A DNA stretch of 64,000 nucleotides. Origin: Firmicutes bacterium UBA6806 (GTDB taxonomy: Bacteria > Bacillota > Clostridia > Peptostreptococcales > Acidaminobacteraceae). The notes under the pieces were generated by a model. That model saw only the letters and a list, made by a program, of their open reading frames with translations. It was not told where the DNA came from and searched no databases. Of the stretch, positions 16,885 to 25,988 are shown piece by piece. The stretch covers positions 19,247-83,246 of the forward strand of contig DKFC01000005.1 of the NCBI GenBank assembly GCA_002452745.1, given 5' to 3'. Position 1 is the stretch's first letter; each line of letters begins with the position of its first letter. The translations under genes and the position numbers were made by a program.

Positions 16885-17628
16885 TTAAAGTCTACTGTTG
16901 TTTATGGTTTGATAAAAGATATGGCTGTAAAGATCTGCGCCTTTTGCATTGAGGTGAACGCCATCAATTGTCAGGTTAAGGCTTCTTTCATCACTGAGTT
17001 CAGCAGCGCCATCAACTGAAATATGATTGTGAGCATCTTTGAAGAAGGCACTAAAGTAGTCATCAAGCAGATATGAAGACTGCACATGCTCCCCTAAAAA
17101 GTGATCGAAGATTTCAGCAATTTCGATAATTGTAACTGGAGACGATGTGGACTGATTAAATTCAGACACAAGTCTCCTTATTTTTTGGTTATATAGCTTT
17201 CGCTTGATGTTCGTTAGAGCTGACAAATCTTCATTTATACAAGAAAGAGTTGTGACAAATAATTTTGCATCACATATTTTTTGAATGGCTTTAAGCGTTG
17301 ACGTATATGTTTGCTTAAAGATTTCAGGATCTTTTATCGGAATACTGCCCCTAGTTTTAAGAGAAAAGGCAGTGAGCTTGAACCGAATATCCTGTTCCTC
17401 AAAAGTGGGCACTAAAATATCATTATGGCCTGCTTCCAATATTACAATGTCATAATGAGGGTTTAATTTAAGGTGCTCTAAGAGCCGGTTGCCAATTCCG
17501 ATGATGGTGTCGCCTCCCAGTCCCAAATTTATGAGTTCATCATCTGGCATCATTTCTTGAAGCCGCTTAAGATAACTGATGCCTGTGATGCCTTCGGTGA
17601 TACTGTCTCCAGCAACTAGAATTTTCAT
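16885..17628 (-). CDS. SGNH/GDSL-type hydrolase
   Basis: 247 residues with the SGNH blocks in order: GDSITEGITG (catalytic Ser) at the start, INLGLGGDTIIG (Gly block), LEAGHNDIL (Asn block) and DGVHLNAKGADLY (Asp and His of the triad). It should be a cytoplasmic esterase or lipase, as no signal peptide is seen. Its ATG overlaps the stop of the GNAT gene by four bases, so it is coupled to it. It converges with the DUF6320-type gene, with only 11 bases between the stops. Confidence 0.88.
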   Translation of the reverse strand: MKILVAGDSITEGITGISYLKRLQEMMPDDELINLGLGGDTIIGIGNRLLEHLKLNPHYDIVILEAGHNDILVPTFEEQDIRFKLTAFSLKTRGSIPIKDPEIFKQTYTSTLKAIQKICDAKLFVTTLSCINEDLSALTNIKRKLYNQKIRRLVSEFNQSTSSPVTIIEIAEIFDHFLGEHVQSSYLLDDYFSAFFKDAHNHISVDGAAELSDERSLNLTIDGVHLNAKGADLYSHIFYQTINNSRL

Positions 17629-18188
17629 ACGTCACTCCACTCCTGTCTCAATAAGCTAAACATGTTTAAGTCCTGATAAATATCTCTAAAATAAGCATAT
17701 TGTCTCAAGAGCCCTTCAAATTTAAAGTGATTTTTAAGGGCAATCCCTTCACTGGCTTGATTTTCAGGGTAAATTAAGACTTCTATTCGGTTGAGATCAA
17801 AGACACTAAATCCCCAAGTGATAATGGCTTTTAATGCCTCATCCATATACCCTTGCCTCCAAAACACCTCGTTTAATTCATATCCCATTTCTGCTCTAGA
17901 AGACATCTCACTGAAACCATGATATCCGCAAGTGCCAATTAATTTGCCGTTGGACTTTAGATACATCCCCCACCGGATAGAACGCCTAGCGGCAAAACTT
18001 TCGTTAAAACGCTGGATAAACCACGCAGCGTCCTTATATTCTGTTAATGCATACATTCCATATAGAACCATGACATTTTCCGAAGAAAAGATTTCATAAA
18101 AATCTTTTAAGTGTACGGGTTCGATTCGCCCGAGAAAGAGTCTCTCTGTCTCTAGAACCGGGAATTGACTAAATATATTTGTGTTCAT
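17625..18188 (-). CDS. RimJ/RimL-type GNAT acetyltransferase
   Basis: 187 residues of the Acetyltransf_3 type: LETERLFLGRIEPVHLKDFYEIF at the start (read as ETERL), GTCGYHGFSEMSSRAEMGYELN, FWRQGYMDEALKAII in the acetyl-CoA-binding region, and EVLIYPENQASEGIALK. These usually acetylate protein N-termini or small molecules. AGAGG precedes the ATG by five bases. It is the middle gene of a three-gene minus-strand run with the metallo-hydrolase and SGNH hydrolase. Confidence 0.85.
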   Translation of the reverse strand: MNTNIFSQFPVLETERLFLGRIEPVHLKDFYEIFSSENVMVLYGMYALTEYKDAAWFIQRFNESFAARRSIRWGMYLKSNGKLIGTCGYHGFSEMSSRAEMGYELNEVFWRQGYMDEALKAIITWGFSVFDLNRIEVLIYPENQASEGIALKNHFKFEGLLRQYAYFRDIYQDLNMFSLLRQEWSDV

Positions 18189-18197
18189 ATAAACCTC

Positions 18198-19007
18198 TTA
18201 CTCTGAGTATTTGAAACCTGTAAAGGCATAGTGGACGTTGAGTGAAAGATTGGATCTAAGTTTAAAATAGCCCTCTATGCCAGTGCAGTGATTGACAAAT
18301 AAATTTTTGACATTTAGTGAATCAAATTGATTGAGGTATCCATCAATCTCGTTTAAAATACCCGTATTAATGTGCATGCCTCCAGCAACCGTTTCGATTG
18401 GAGCGCCAGAAAGCGCTTCAGAAGCAGTTTTAATGATATTTAGAATGCCCTTATGGGAGCATCCAGTGAACAAGTGATTTTTTCCTGACTCCTCTATCAA
18501 CATAAAGAGCTCATCTTGGAATGGATCGGAAACATAATGGTTGTCGATTTTTATAAATAAGGATTCATTAGATGAAAAACTGTCACGATATTGACAAATG
18601 TCGGCCATCAGCCAGACTCCAGGTGCAATCTCTGTATCCTCATCTATGAAGATAAACTCATTGGGATAATCGGATATCTTTTTTTGTAGCTTAAAGCCAA
18701 TGGACTTATAATCTTTCCTAAATTTGTCCTCAATTGCTTTGGATTTCATAAAGACCTTTGCTTTGGAGTTAATGGATAAAAATGATTCCAAGCCACCACA
18801 GTGGTCATAATGGCCGTGACTCAATACCACGTAGTCCACAGTCTCCAAGTCTTCATCTAAATATTCTGCATTTTTTAAAATTGCACCTGTCTGACCTGTG
18901 TCAAACAGAATGGTCTTGTTGTGGGCTTTTACGAGGAATGAAAGACCATGCTCGGCAGTTAAGACCTCGCCGTAGACGATATTGTCAATTAGGGTTGTAA
19001 ACTCCAC
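18198..19007 (-). CDS. MBL-fold metallo-hydrolase
   Basis: 269 residues with the metal-binding motif SHGHYDHCGG at about residue 65, ILFDTGQTG before it, GCSHKGILN and GGMHI later. The order fits the 7,8-dihydropterin-6-methyl-4-(beta-ribofuranosyl)-aminobenzene-phosphate synthase-like branch of the family, often found in anaerobes with unknown role. The start is a GTG at 19005-19007 behind GGAAGG, the only frame start with a good ribosome site. First gene of the run ending with the SGNH hydrolase. Confidence 0.85.
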   Translation of the reverse strand: MEFTTLIDNIVYGEVLTAEHGLSFLVKAHNKTILFDTGQTGAILKNAEYLDEDLETVDYVVLSHGHYDHCGGLESFLSINSKAKVFMKSKAIEDKFRKDYKSIGFKLQKKISDYPNEFIFIDEDTEIAPGVWLMADICQYRDSFSSNESLFIKIDNHYVSDPFQDELFMLIEESGKNHLFTGCSHKGILNIIKTASEALSGAPIETVAGGMHINTGILNEIDGYLNQFDSLNVKNLFVNHCTGIEGYFKLRSNLSLNVHYAFTGFKYSE

Positions 19008-19143
19008 AGTTATCCCTTCCTTCTAATTGGATTTTATAAAGTACTCAACACTACTATTTTAACACACATACTGAATTAGAGAACAGAAAACTTCGCCTGT
19101 TGAATGGATAGTCTATCATGAGGACTTTTGACAATTGCAAATA

Positions 19144-19180
19144 TAAAAAAACAGGTACTCACTGAGAATACCTGTTTTGG
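19144..19180 (-). terminator. Terminator after the chemoreceptor gene
   Basis: Ten-base perfect arms AAAACAGGTA at 19147-19156 and complement at 19169-19178, with a run of T on the minus strand, about 20 bases past the stop. Confidence 0.8.
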
Positions 19181-19199
19181 AAACCTTGCAATTAATAAC

Positions 19200-20921
19200 T
19201 TATAGCTTATATTTGTTGATTTGGTCATTGAGCTGTATGACCATTTCTGAAAGCGTATCGAGACTTGCCGTAATCTCTTCAACATTAGCACTTTCTTCTT
19301 GTGAAGCAGCATTTATGTTTTCAATATTTGATGCATTTTCATGTGACAAGTTGTTGATAGAAAGAGTTTCACGAGAAATCGAATCGTGAATCTCGTTGAT
19401 TCGATTGATTTTTCCACTTAGTTTTGCCACACTTCCAATAATTGAATCAATGAGTTTTTCAGTTTCAGAGTATTGAGAAATAGTTGCTTCTATTTGCTGA
19501 TTTGATTTGACGAGTAGTTCCCTATTGACGTTTGTGACATCATTTGATTCTCTAATTTCATTTAATACGCCTTTGATGATTTCGTCAATTTCCGCTACGG
19601 CTTGGCTGGACTCTTCTGCCAGTTTTCTGATTTCTTCCGCAACAACGGCAAATCCTCTTCCCTGTTCTCCGGCTCTTGCCGCTTCAATTGAAGCGTTTAA
19701 AGCCAGAAGATTTGTTTGCGCGGCAATGCTTCTAATCGTTTCGATGATTCCGAGGATTAACCCTGATTTTTCGTATAAATCCGTCATCTTATCGTTTAGA
19801 GTATTGAAGCCGACTTCAGTCTCCACAAATTGGGCTTTCATTTGACCCATTTGACCATTAGCGGATTCCGTACTTCTTTGAACTTGCTCTCCAGCAGTGG
19901 CTGCTGATGCAATTGAGAGGGTCATATCTTCAACACTGGTTGATAAAACGCTGCTGTCCTTGGCTAAAGTATCCATCATTCTAACTTGAGCGTCTATATT
20001 TTCAGCTGTAACGCCTAGAGCCGCAGTGGTTTCTTCGATCATGCCAGAAATGTTGTGACTTGACTCCTGCACAATATTAAAATTGTTGGTGATATTGTCA
20101 GAGATTTGGGCGACGTCCCTCAGCAGATTTCGATTGTTTTCTCTCAGTTCAGACATGGCTTCAGCCAAGAGTTTAAACTCTCCTTTATAGTCTGTTGTAA
20201 CTTCATTTGACAGATCAAAGTTTGCCAGTTTATTACAGTCATCTACAAGATATTTTATAGGTCTTAAAGCTCTGTTGATGAGCAGCGTCAAGATGATGCC
20301 GATGACAATAAGCGAAAGCAGTGTCAGCAAGATGATAAAGATAAATGTATCGACGGTTTCCTTCATTTCATCTGTCACATCAAAGTCGGCGCCAATATAG
20401 GCGATTACTTCATTTGAATTGTTTAATACAGGAAAATAATTAGCAAATAGGAGTTCATCGCCAAGCTTTTCGAAAGAACCGTAAATGGGCTGTTTGCTAG
20501 CTGTGATTTGGTCATAATATGATGCATAGTCCGACTCGACTGCCTCAAAGAGTCCAGCACTATTTTCAGAACTCGACAGGCCATCTGCCAAATACACATA
20601 TTCGCCATCTTTTTTTATGACAATGTGAACAAATTTTGCTGCTGAAGCATCTCGAATTGTAACGAGGTTGTTCTTGAGATTTTGATAGGATTCAGATGTC
20701 TCTGAATTGCTTGTGAGAATATTATCAAGAATATCTTGATTAAATTTATTCTCAACAGCAGTTGCCGCACCAGATGCAACTGATTTCATGCGCTTTCCAA
20801 GCGAATCGTTCAGGGAATAGTACGTTGTACTTGAGGTGAACACAAGTAAGAGCAAGATGAGAAGAAGAGCAATTCGGACAATTTTTGTACTGATTTTATT
20901 TTTGATCTTTTGATGGACCAT
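19200..20921 (-). CDS. Methyl-accepting chemotaxis protein
   Basis: 573 residues. Membrane segment at about 15-35, an extracellular Cache-type sensing region to about 190 (FVHIVIKKDGEYVYLADG, then YIGADFDVTDE), second membrane segment at about 193-215, a HAMP linker, and a long coiled-coil signalling domain. The hairpin tip is clear in IAAQTNLLALNASIEAARAG followed by FAVVAEEIRKLAEES, where CheA/CheW dock. AGGAGG precedes the ATG. No other chemotaxis gene is nearby, so it is an orphan receptor feeding a pathway encoded elsewhere. Confidence 0.95.
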   Translation of the reverse strand: MVHQKIKNKISTKIVRIALLLILLLLVFTSSTTYYSLNDSLGKRMKSVASGAATAVENKFNQDILDNILTSNSETSESYQNLKNNLVTIRDASAAKFVHIVIKKDGEYVYLADGLSSSENSAGLFEAVESDYASYYDQITASKQPIYGSFEKLGDELLFANYFPVLNNSNEVIAYIGADFDVTDEMKETVDTFIFIILLTLLSLIVIGIILTLLINRALRPIKYLVDDCNKLANFDLSNEVTTDYKGEFKLLAEAMSELRENNRNLLRDVAQISDNITNNFNIVQESSHNISGMIEETTAALGVTAENIDAQVRMMDTLAKDSSVLSTSVEDMTLSIASAATAGEQVQRSTESANGQMGQMKAQFVETEVGFNTLNDKMTDLYEKSGLILGIIETIRSIAAQTNLLALNASIEAARAGEQGRGFAVVAEEIRKLAEESSQAVAEIDEIIKGVLNEIRESNDVTNVNRELLVKSNQQIEATISQYSETEKLIDSIIGSVAKLSGKINRINEIHDSISRETLSINNLSHENASNIENINAASQEESANVEEITASLDTLSEMVIQLNDQINKYKL

Positions 20922-21130
20922 AAGTTCGCCTCCTATATTTCTATGATAATCTTATAACAGAATATCATAGGAATATAAAAAAAAGATTAAAAAAATTCTT
21001 AAATATTTGCGTGGAAATGTAAACAAATTATGATGATTTCCAGCTGACAGACATCTTTTGAAAATTTTTAATCTCGCGTGCTTTCATCAGATAAAAACTA
21101 TGGAAATTCAGTTCAATTCTTACCAGAAAC

Positions 21131-22276
21131 TTAAATGCCACTGTCTTCCCTATGGGACGTGAGTAGAAAACCACTGGTAAGTGCTGTAAAAGGTGCCACA
21201 GTAATAAGACCAAAACTGCCAATGAGTGTGTGCAGGATTTCAGAAGAGACGTATTTTAAATTTAAAATGTTGACAATGGGTGTTCCCTGAGCCATAAAGA
21301 CCATTAAGAGTGCAATATAACCGCCAGAGTAAGCCAACAGCAAAGTGGTGGTCATGGTTCCCATGATGGCTCTTCCCACCGTCATTCCCGATAAAATGGC
21401 CTCTTTTCGTGAAAGTGACGGATTTTTTTCGATGAGTTCGTTCACTGCGGAAGTGATGTCTACAGCTACATCCATAAGTGCTCCAGAAGAGGCGATAAAA
21501 ATACTGGCAATGAAAATATTTGTCAGATGTAAGTGCTGATAGCCTGAGTAAAGAAGGCTTTCTGAATAGCTCATAACAGCACCGTGAATTTTAAAGAGAT
21601 TGACAAATACTACAGATAAAGTTGCAGTGAGAACAGTTCCGAGAGTTGAGCCGAGAATAGCCGCAAGGGCTTTTTTATCAAATCCATATACCATGGAAAT
21701 AATCGCTATGGTGAGGAGAATGACGACGAAAAGTGCAATGACAATGGGATTGTAGCCAATGAGAAAAGAAGGAATCAATATCTTCCAAATCATTAAAACA
21801 GTCACGACAAATGATAAAATCGCTCTAACACCCACTGGCCCTGCAAATGCAACTAAGGTCAGACCAAAAATAACCACGAGAACTAATTCTAAATTCAATC
21901 TGTAATGGTCGATTAAATTGATGTGCTTGATGCCCGTGGTATCGTAATCAATAACACAGAAAACTTTATCACCAGGCACATATATTTTGTCAAATTCCAG
22001 TTTGCCCATAAGAAGGTTTGTCCCTTCAAATTGCTGCCCTTTAAACCGACCAGATTGAAGCATTACGATACAGGTCTGCTCTCCTGTTTGAATAATGCCA
22101 GATTGTCTAATCTCAGAATTCTCAACAGAGAGAACCTTGGCGGCGACTCTTTCTGTCTGATCGTATAATGCCTGATGATAAGGATTTGGGATCAGCAATA
22201 GAAAAATTGCCAATCCCAATGTAAACAAAGTCGGTAGAATTTGATGTTTGCTCTTTAATAAGAACTTACTTAACAT
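21131..22276 (-). CDS. YibE/F family membrane protein
   Basis: 381 residues: a first membrane segment at about 14-30, an extracytoplasmic beta-rich domain to about 120 (with ERVAAKVLSVENSEI and GDKVFCVIDYD), then seven or so membrane segments. This is the full-length YibE/F layout. The function of the family is not established. Its ATG overlaps the end of the alkaline phosphatase gene by 11 bases, with GAAGG in that gene as ribosome site, so the two are translated together. About 200 bases of unassigned sequence lie between its stop and the chemoreceptor gene. Confidence 0.88.
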   Translation of the reverse strand: MLSKFLLKSKHQILPTLFTLGLAIFLLLIPNPYHQALYDQTERVAAKVLSVENSEIRQSGIIQTGEQTCIVMLQSGRFKGQQFEGTNLLMGKLEFDKIYVPGDKVFCVIDYDTTGIKHINLIDHYRLNLELVLVVIFGLTLVAFAGPVGVRAILSFVVTVLMIWKILIPSFLIGYNPIVIALFVVILLTIAIISMVYGFDKKALAAILGSTLGTVLTATLSVVFVNLFKIHGAVMSYSESLLYSGYQHLHLTNIFIASIFIASSGALMDVAVDITSAVNELIEKNPSLSRKEAILSGMTVGRAIMGTMTTTLLLAYSGGYIALLMVFMAQGTPIVNILNLKYVSSEILHTLIGSFGLITVAPFTALTSGFLLTSHREDSGI

Positions 22277-23777
22277 TTGTAAGAGCCTTCAATTTAACGA
22301 AGATGTCCGTATTGTCGTAATATCCGCCAAATAGAGTTGATCCCTTTCCTGTTGCAAAGACTGCTACTGGAATGCCAGTATGAGAGTAAGAAGTCCAGCC
22401 AATTCCCGATTTGTTGTTCAGCAGATGTGTAATGGTTACAGAAAGCGGTTCATAACCACCATACAGAAGTTCTTCTTCCTCAGTGAGATTTCTGTCCGCA
22501 GACGGGAGCATGCTCATTTCATAGGCTGCTTTGAGCTTGCCGTATTCATAATCCGACAATACCATATTTGAATTGGAAGTTGCATTAGGATTATTGGCAG
22601 CCATAAGTCCAAAGTTTTTATAAATATCATTTAAAGCGATTTCAAAACTCGTCTTGCTGTTTCTAAAATCAGCAACCTTTTCATCATAGCTTTCATATGA
22701 CACGGTTTGTTTTGAGAGCTGGTCGAGATATGTGCTGTACTTTGTCCCTGCAAATCCGATGGTGAGTCCGCCAGTTTCGTGGTCACCTGTGACGATAATA
22801 AGTGTTTCATCTGGGTATTTTTCATAGAATTTAACAGCTTCTTGAACGGCATCGTTAAAAGCAACTGTGTCTTTAATGCTGGCCATTGCGTCGTTGGCAT
22901 GGCATGCCCAGTCGATTTTTCCGCCTTCTACCATCATGAAAAATCCTGTCTCATTGTATAGTGTGTCAATACCTTTTCTGGTGAAATCAGCCAGTGAAAG
23001 CTCGCCGTTTTTTCGGTCGATTTCATAAGGCATAGCACCATCAATCAATTCTGGGTTGATGGCAATAACCTTGTCATTTGCAGAGGTGAGTTTTAAAATA
23101 TCATCTTTTGTATTTGCAATTTTATAGCCCTTTTCAGTTGCCAAATCCAAAATATCCTTTTGTTTTCCGTCTTTTCCCTGTTGTTGAAGGAATCCCCCGC
23201 CTCCAAAATAGTTAAAGTCGCTGTTTACAAGTTCTTTTGCAATATCATAGTAGTTGCTTCTCGATGGTTGATGCGCATAAAATGCAGCTGGTGTTGCATG
23301 GTTGATTGGAACTGAAGACACTACGCCAATCTTATAGCCAAACTGCTTTTTGAGTTTTTCAGCAATGGTTTCGTAAGCGACTGTCTTTTGCTCATCCATA
23401 TTGATGACACCGCTTAAAGTTTTATGTCCAGTGGAAATAGAGGTTGCAGTAGATGCTGAGTCTGGACAAAATGAAGTTGAGTCAAAGGTCATGGCAGAAC
23501 CTGTCACGGGAAATTCAGTAAATCCGAGGTTCTTGCTCTCCACTTTTTTGCCTTCGGTTGCAACTGCTCCAAGATAGTCGTTAGCAGATGTGAACTGAGG
23601 ATAGCTCATGCCATCTCCAATAAAGAGAAAGATGTATTTTGGTGCGTTTCCGTTCCATGTGTTGTCAGTTGTTATGGCTTGAGATGCAGGTGTCATCATG
23701 GTAAAGGCAAAAGAGCCGCCAACCATAACAGACAGCGCAAGCGCTACTGACAGCAGTTTTTTGGTAAATGATTTCAT
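22266..23777 (-). CDS. phoA: Secreted alkaline phosphatase
   Basis: 503 residues beginning with a Sec signal peptide (KKLLSVALALSVMVGG, cleavage probably near ASQA at 31-34). Metal and catalytic landmarks: FLFIGDGMS with Asp55, the nucleophile Ser107 in CPDSASTATSIS, GKKIGVVSS-like and HATPAAFYAH, and VTGDHETGG near the C-terminus for zinc binding. It would release phosphate from organic esters outside the membrane. GGGAGG lies before the ATG. It heads an operon with yibE/F and has a possible PhoP box upstream, which would fit control by phosphate starvation. Confidence 0.93.
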   Translation of the reverse strand: MKSFTKKLLSVALALSVMVGGSFAFTMMTPASQAITTDNTWNGNAPKYIFLFIGDGMSYPQFTSANDYLGAVATEGKKVESKNLGFTEFPVTGSAMTFDSTSFCPDSASTATSISTGHKTLSGVINMDEQKTVAYETIAEKLKKQFGYKIGVVSSVPINHATPAAFYAHQPSRSNYYDIAKELVNSDFNYFGGGGFLQQQGKDGKQKDILDLATEKGYKIANTKDDILKLTSANDKVIAINPELIDGAMPYEIDRKNGELSLADFTRKGIDTLYNETGFFMMVEGGKIDWACHANDAMASIKDTVAFNDAVQEAVKFYEKYPDETLIIVTGDHETGGLTIGFAGTKYSTYLDQLSKQTVSYESYDEKVADFRNSKTSFEIALNDIYKNFGLMAANNPNATSNSNMVLSDYEYGKLKAAYEMSMLPSADRNLTEEEELLYGGYEPLSVTITHLLNNKSGIGWTSYSHTGIPVAVFATGKGSTLFGGYYDNTDIFVKLKALTNVK

Positions 23778-23850
23778 AGTTCCTCCCTAATTCGTTTTAT
23801 AAGTATACTCTTGAAAGCCTGTTTGCTCTCCTAGATATCTTAAAAAAAAC

Positions 23851-23902
23851 ATGTTAGAAGCACATGGAATTCATGTAAAGTTTATGTTTGCATAAGTTAA
23901 AT
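23851..23902 (-). promoter_or_regulatory. Promoter of phoA with PhoP-box-like repeats
   Basis: On the minus strand TTTACA (23874-23879) and TAACAT (23851-23856) are 17 bases apart. The -35 element lies in TTTACAT, which is preceded 11 bases upstream by CAAACAT (23884-23890) and then by TTTAACT (23895-23901). Direct repeats of about seven bases at helical period are what PhoP/PhoB-type regulators bind; the third repeat is one base out of register. Confidence 0.45.
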
Positions 23903-23917
23903 CTTCGTTGATAGGAT

Positions 23918-23963
23918 AAAAAACAACAGCGCACTGTATGACGTCAGTGCGCTGTTGCCTTTT
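23918..23963 (-). terminator. Bidirectional terminator after the nucleoside transporter operon
   Basis: Perfect 13-base arms at 23924-23936 and 23945-23957 (CAACAGCGCACTG and complement) with an eight-base loop. T runs follow on both strands; the minus direction ends the purine operon 45 bases past its last stop. Confidence 0.85.
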
Positions 23964-24003
23964 TATGGAATACTATGGAAAGTAAATGGCATAATAATTT
24001 GTT

Positions 24004-24927
24004 CTAGCGTTCCTCTCTAAAGTAAGGAACACTCAATCCACCCGGGGGTGCATTTTCCTTTGACTGTTTTACGGAACTTATCACGAGAACAATAATGGTC
24101 ACAAGATAAGGCAGCATGTCCAGTAAATTTTGAGAAATGTTAAATTGTTGTAGCCTAAAGCCAATAATGCTGAGTCCACCAAAGAGGTAGGCGCCAATAA
24201 GAGCTTTATAGGGATTCCACTTGCAGAAAATAACCAGTGCGATGGCAATCCATCCTCTCCCCGCAGTGATATTATCCTGCCACTGTGGAACTTCAACAAC
24301 TGACAGATAAGCACCTCCAAGTCCACAGAGTGCTCCGCCGATTAAGACGTGAATGTACTTGTAGAGATTGACGTTGACGCCAGAAGCATCAGCGGCTGCT
24401 GGGTTTTCACCAACTGATATTAGATTTTGCCCTAGCCTTGTTTTATAAAGGTATATGCCAGCTAGAATTGCGATTATATAGCCGAAATAAATAAAGACAT
24501 CTTGATTAAAGATCACTTCACCCAAAACAGGTATTTTTGAAATAAGCGGAATGCCAATTGGCTTATAAAAGTCGATGATATTTTCAGGGAGCTTTTGTCC
24601 CACATATGCTGAACCGATATAACTGGAAAGTCCAGTTCCGAAAATTGTCAGTGAAAGCCCTGATACAACTTGATTCGCTCGCAAAGTTATGGTTAAAAAT
24701 CCATATATAAAAGCAGAGGCGGCACCTGCAATCATAGCTGCCAGGATTGCAGCTATTGGATTGCCCGATTTAAGACCAATGCTGAAACCTGCAACGGCGC
24801 CGATGAGCATCATTCCCTCCACGCCCAAATTCAGATGCCCAGCTTTTTCTGTTATCAATTCACCAAGCGTCGCAAATAATAGCGGCGTCCCAGCAATGAT
24901 AACAGCTGTCAAAAATGCAGTTATCAT
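24004..24927 (-). CDS. Nucleoside ABC transporter permease (NupQ/YufQ type)
   Basis: 307 residues, about eight to ten membrane segments, with EKAGHLNLGVEGMMLIGAV near the N-terminus and GRGWIAIALVIFCKWNP, hallmarks of the second permease of BMP-type nucleoside or purine importers. Its ATG overlaps the stop of the partner permease by four bases. It is the last gene of the riboswitch-led purine operon. The gene just upstream encodes the other half of the channel. Confidence 0.92.
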   Translation of the reverse strand: MITAFLTAVIIAGTPLLFATLGELITEKAGHLNLGVEGMMLIGAVAGFSIGLKSGNPIAAILAAMIAGAASAFIYGFLTITLRANQVVSGLSLTIFGTGLSSYIGSAYVGQKLPENIIDFYKPIGIPLISKIPVLGEVIFNQDVFIYFGYIIAILAGIYLYKTRLGQNLISVGENPAAADASGVNVNLYKYIHVLIGGALCGLGGAYLSVVEVPQWQDNITAGRGWIAIALVIFCKWNPYKALIGAYLFGGLSIIGFRLQQFNISQNLLDMLPYLVTIIVLVISSVKQSKENAPPGGLSVPYFREER

Positions 24928-25988
24928 GCGGCATCCTCCTTTCGTCTATCGTGAACCAATTTATACTGTACAAAGAACTCACTGCCGATTACAAAGAATA
25001 AAATAATACTTTGCAGCACATCTGCAGCAGCCTGTGGAATTTGAAAGGCTGTTTGTATGAAACTGCCACCTTTTATCATAGCTGCAAACAAAACCGATAC
25101 CGGGATGATAATGGCAGCATTGAGAGCTGAGAGCCATGTTGTAATGATTGCAGTATAGCCGTAGCCACCCGAGAGTGACGCTGTTAAAGTTTGATTGACA
25201 GCAGAGGCTTCCATCATGCCGACAATACCGCAAATGCCGCCGCTGACAAACAGGGCACTTAAAATTACTTTTTTTACATTCATCCCTGAATATTTAGCGG
25301 TGTCAATACTCTCGCCGACAACGGCGATTTCGTATCCCCTCTTAGAATACTTCATCATGATTGCTATGAAAATGACAATCATTAAAGTAATAATCCAGCC
25401 TATATGAACCCCAAATAGCTTAGGGAATATGGCGTTGTCGGCAAAGTTGGCAATCTTGGGAAATCCCATAGACTTTGGATCTTTCCAAGGACCGTACTGA
25501 AGATAGGTAATCCATTTAATTGCAATATAATTGAGCATTAAAGTAATAATCGTTTCATTGGTATCAAATTTAACTTTCAAATAAGCTGGGAGCAGTGCCC
25601 ATAGTCCGCCGCCGATAAATCCTGCAACAAACATGAGTGTTAAAAGTGGAACTTTGGGAAGCGTACTGAAATTAAGGGCAATATAGCTAGCAAAAAAAGC
25701 ACCCATTAGAATTTGGCCTTCTGCTCCAATGTTCCAGAATTTCATCTTAAAGGCAATCATGATGCCAACAGACGTCAAAATAAGTGGGATTGCAATAGTC
25801 AGTGTATCTTTGACTCTAAATGCCGATCCAAATGCGCCCATGAACATCGAAGTGAAAACTGAAATGGGATTATGCCCCATGACAGATATGAACAAACCTG
25901 CGGTTAAAAGTGCTAGAGCAATGGAAAGAATGCGGATAACAGCTGCTTTTTTGGAGGTCATGTCTGTTCTTTTGACCATTCTCATCAT
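24924..25988 (-). CDS. Nucleoside ABC transporter permease (NupP/YufP type)
   Basis: 354 residues with about nine membrane segments. The family signature KFWNIGAEGQILMGAFFA is present, as is FDTNETIITLMLNYIAI. It forms a heterodimeric channel with the next gene product. The ATG overlaps the ATPase stop by four bases and follows GGAGG. BMP-family importers of this organisation carry nucleosides or, less often, nucleobases; the link to xpt and a guanine-type riboswitch in the same operon favours guanosine, inosine or their bases. Confidence 0.92.
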   Translation of the reverse strand: MMRMVKRTDMTSKKAAVIRILSIALALLTAGLFISVMGHNPISVFTSMFMGAFGSAFRVKDTLTIAIPLILTSVGIMIAFKMKFWNIGAEGQILMGAFFASYIALNFSTLPKVPLLTLMFVAGFIGGGLWALLPAYLKVKFDTNETIITLMLNYIAIKWITYLQYGPWKDPKSMGFPKIANFADNAIFPKLFGVHIGWIITLMIVIFIAIMMKYSKRGYEIAVVGESIDTAKYSGMNVKKVILSALFVSGGICGIVGMMEASAVNQTLTASLSGGYGYTAIITTWLSALNAAIIIPVSVLFAAMIKGGSFIQTAFQIPQAAADVLQSIILFFVIGSEFFVQYKLVHDRRKEDAA

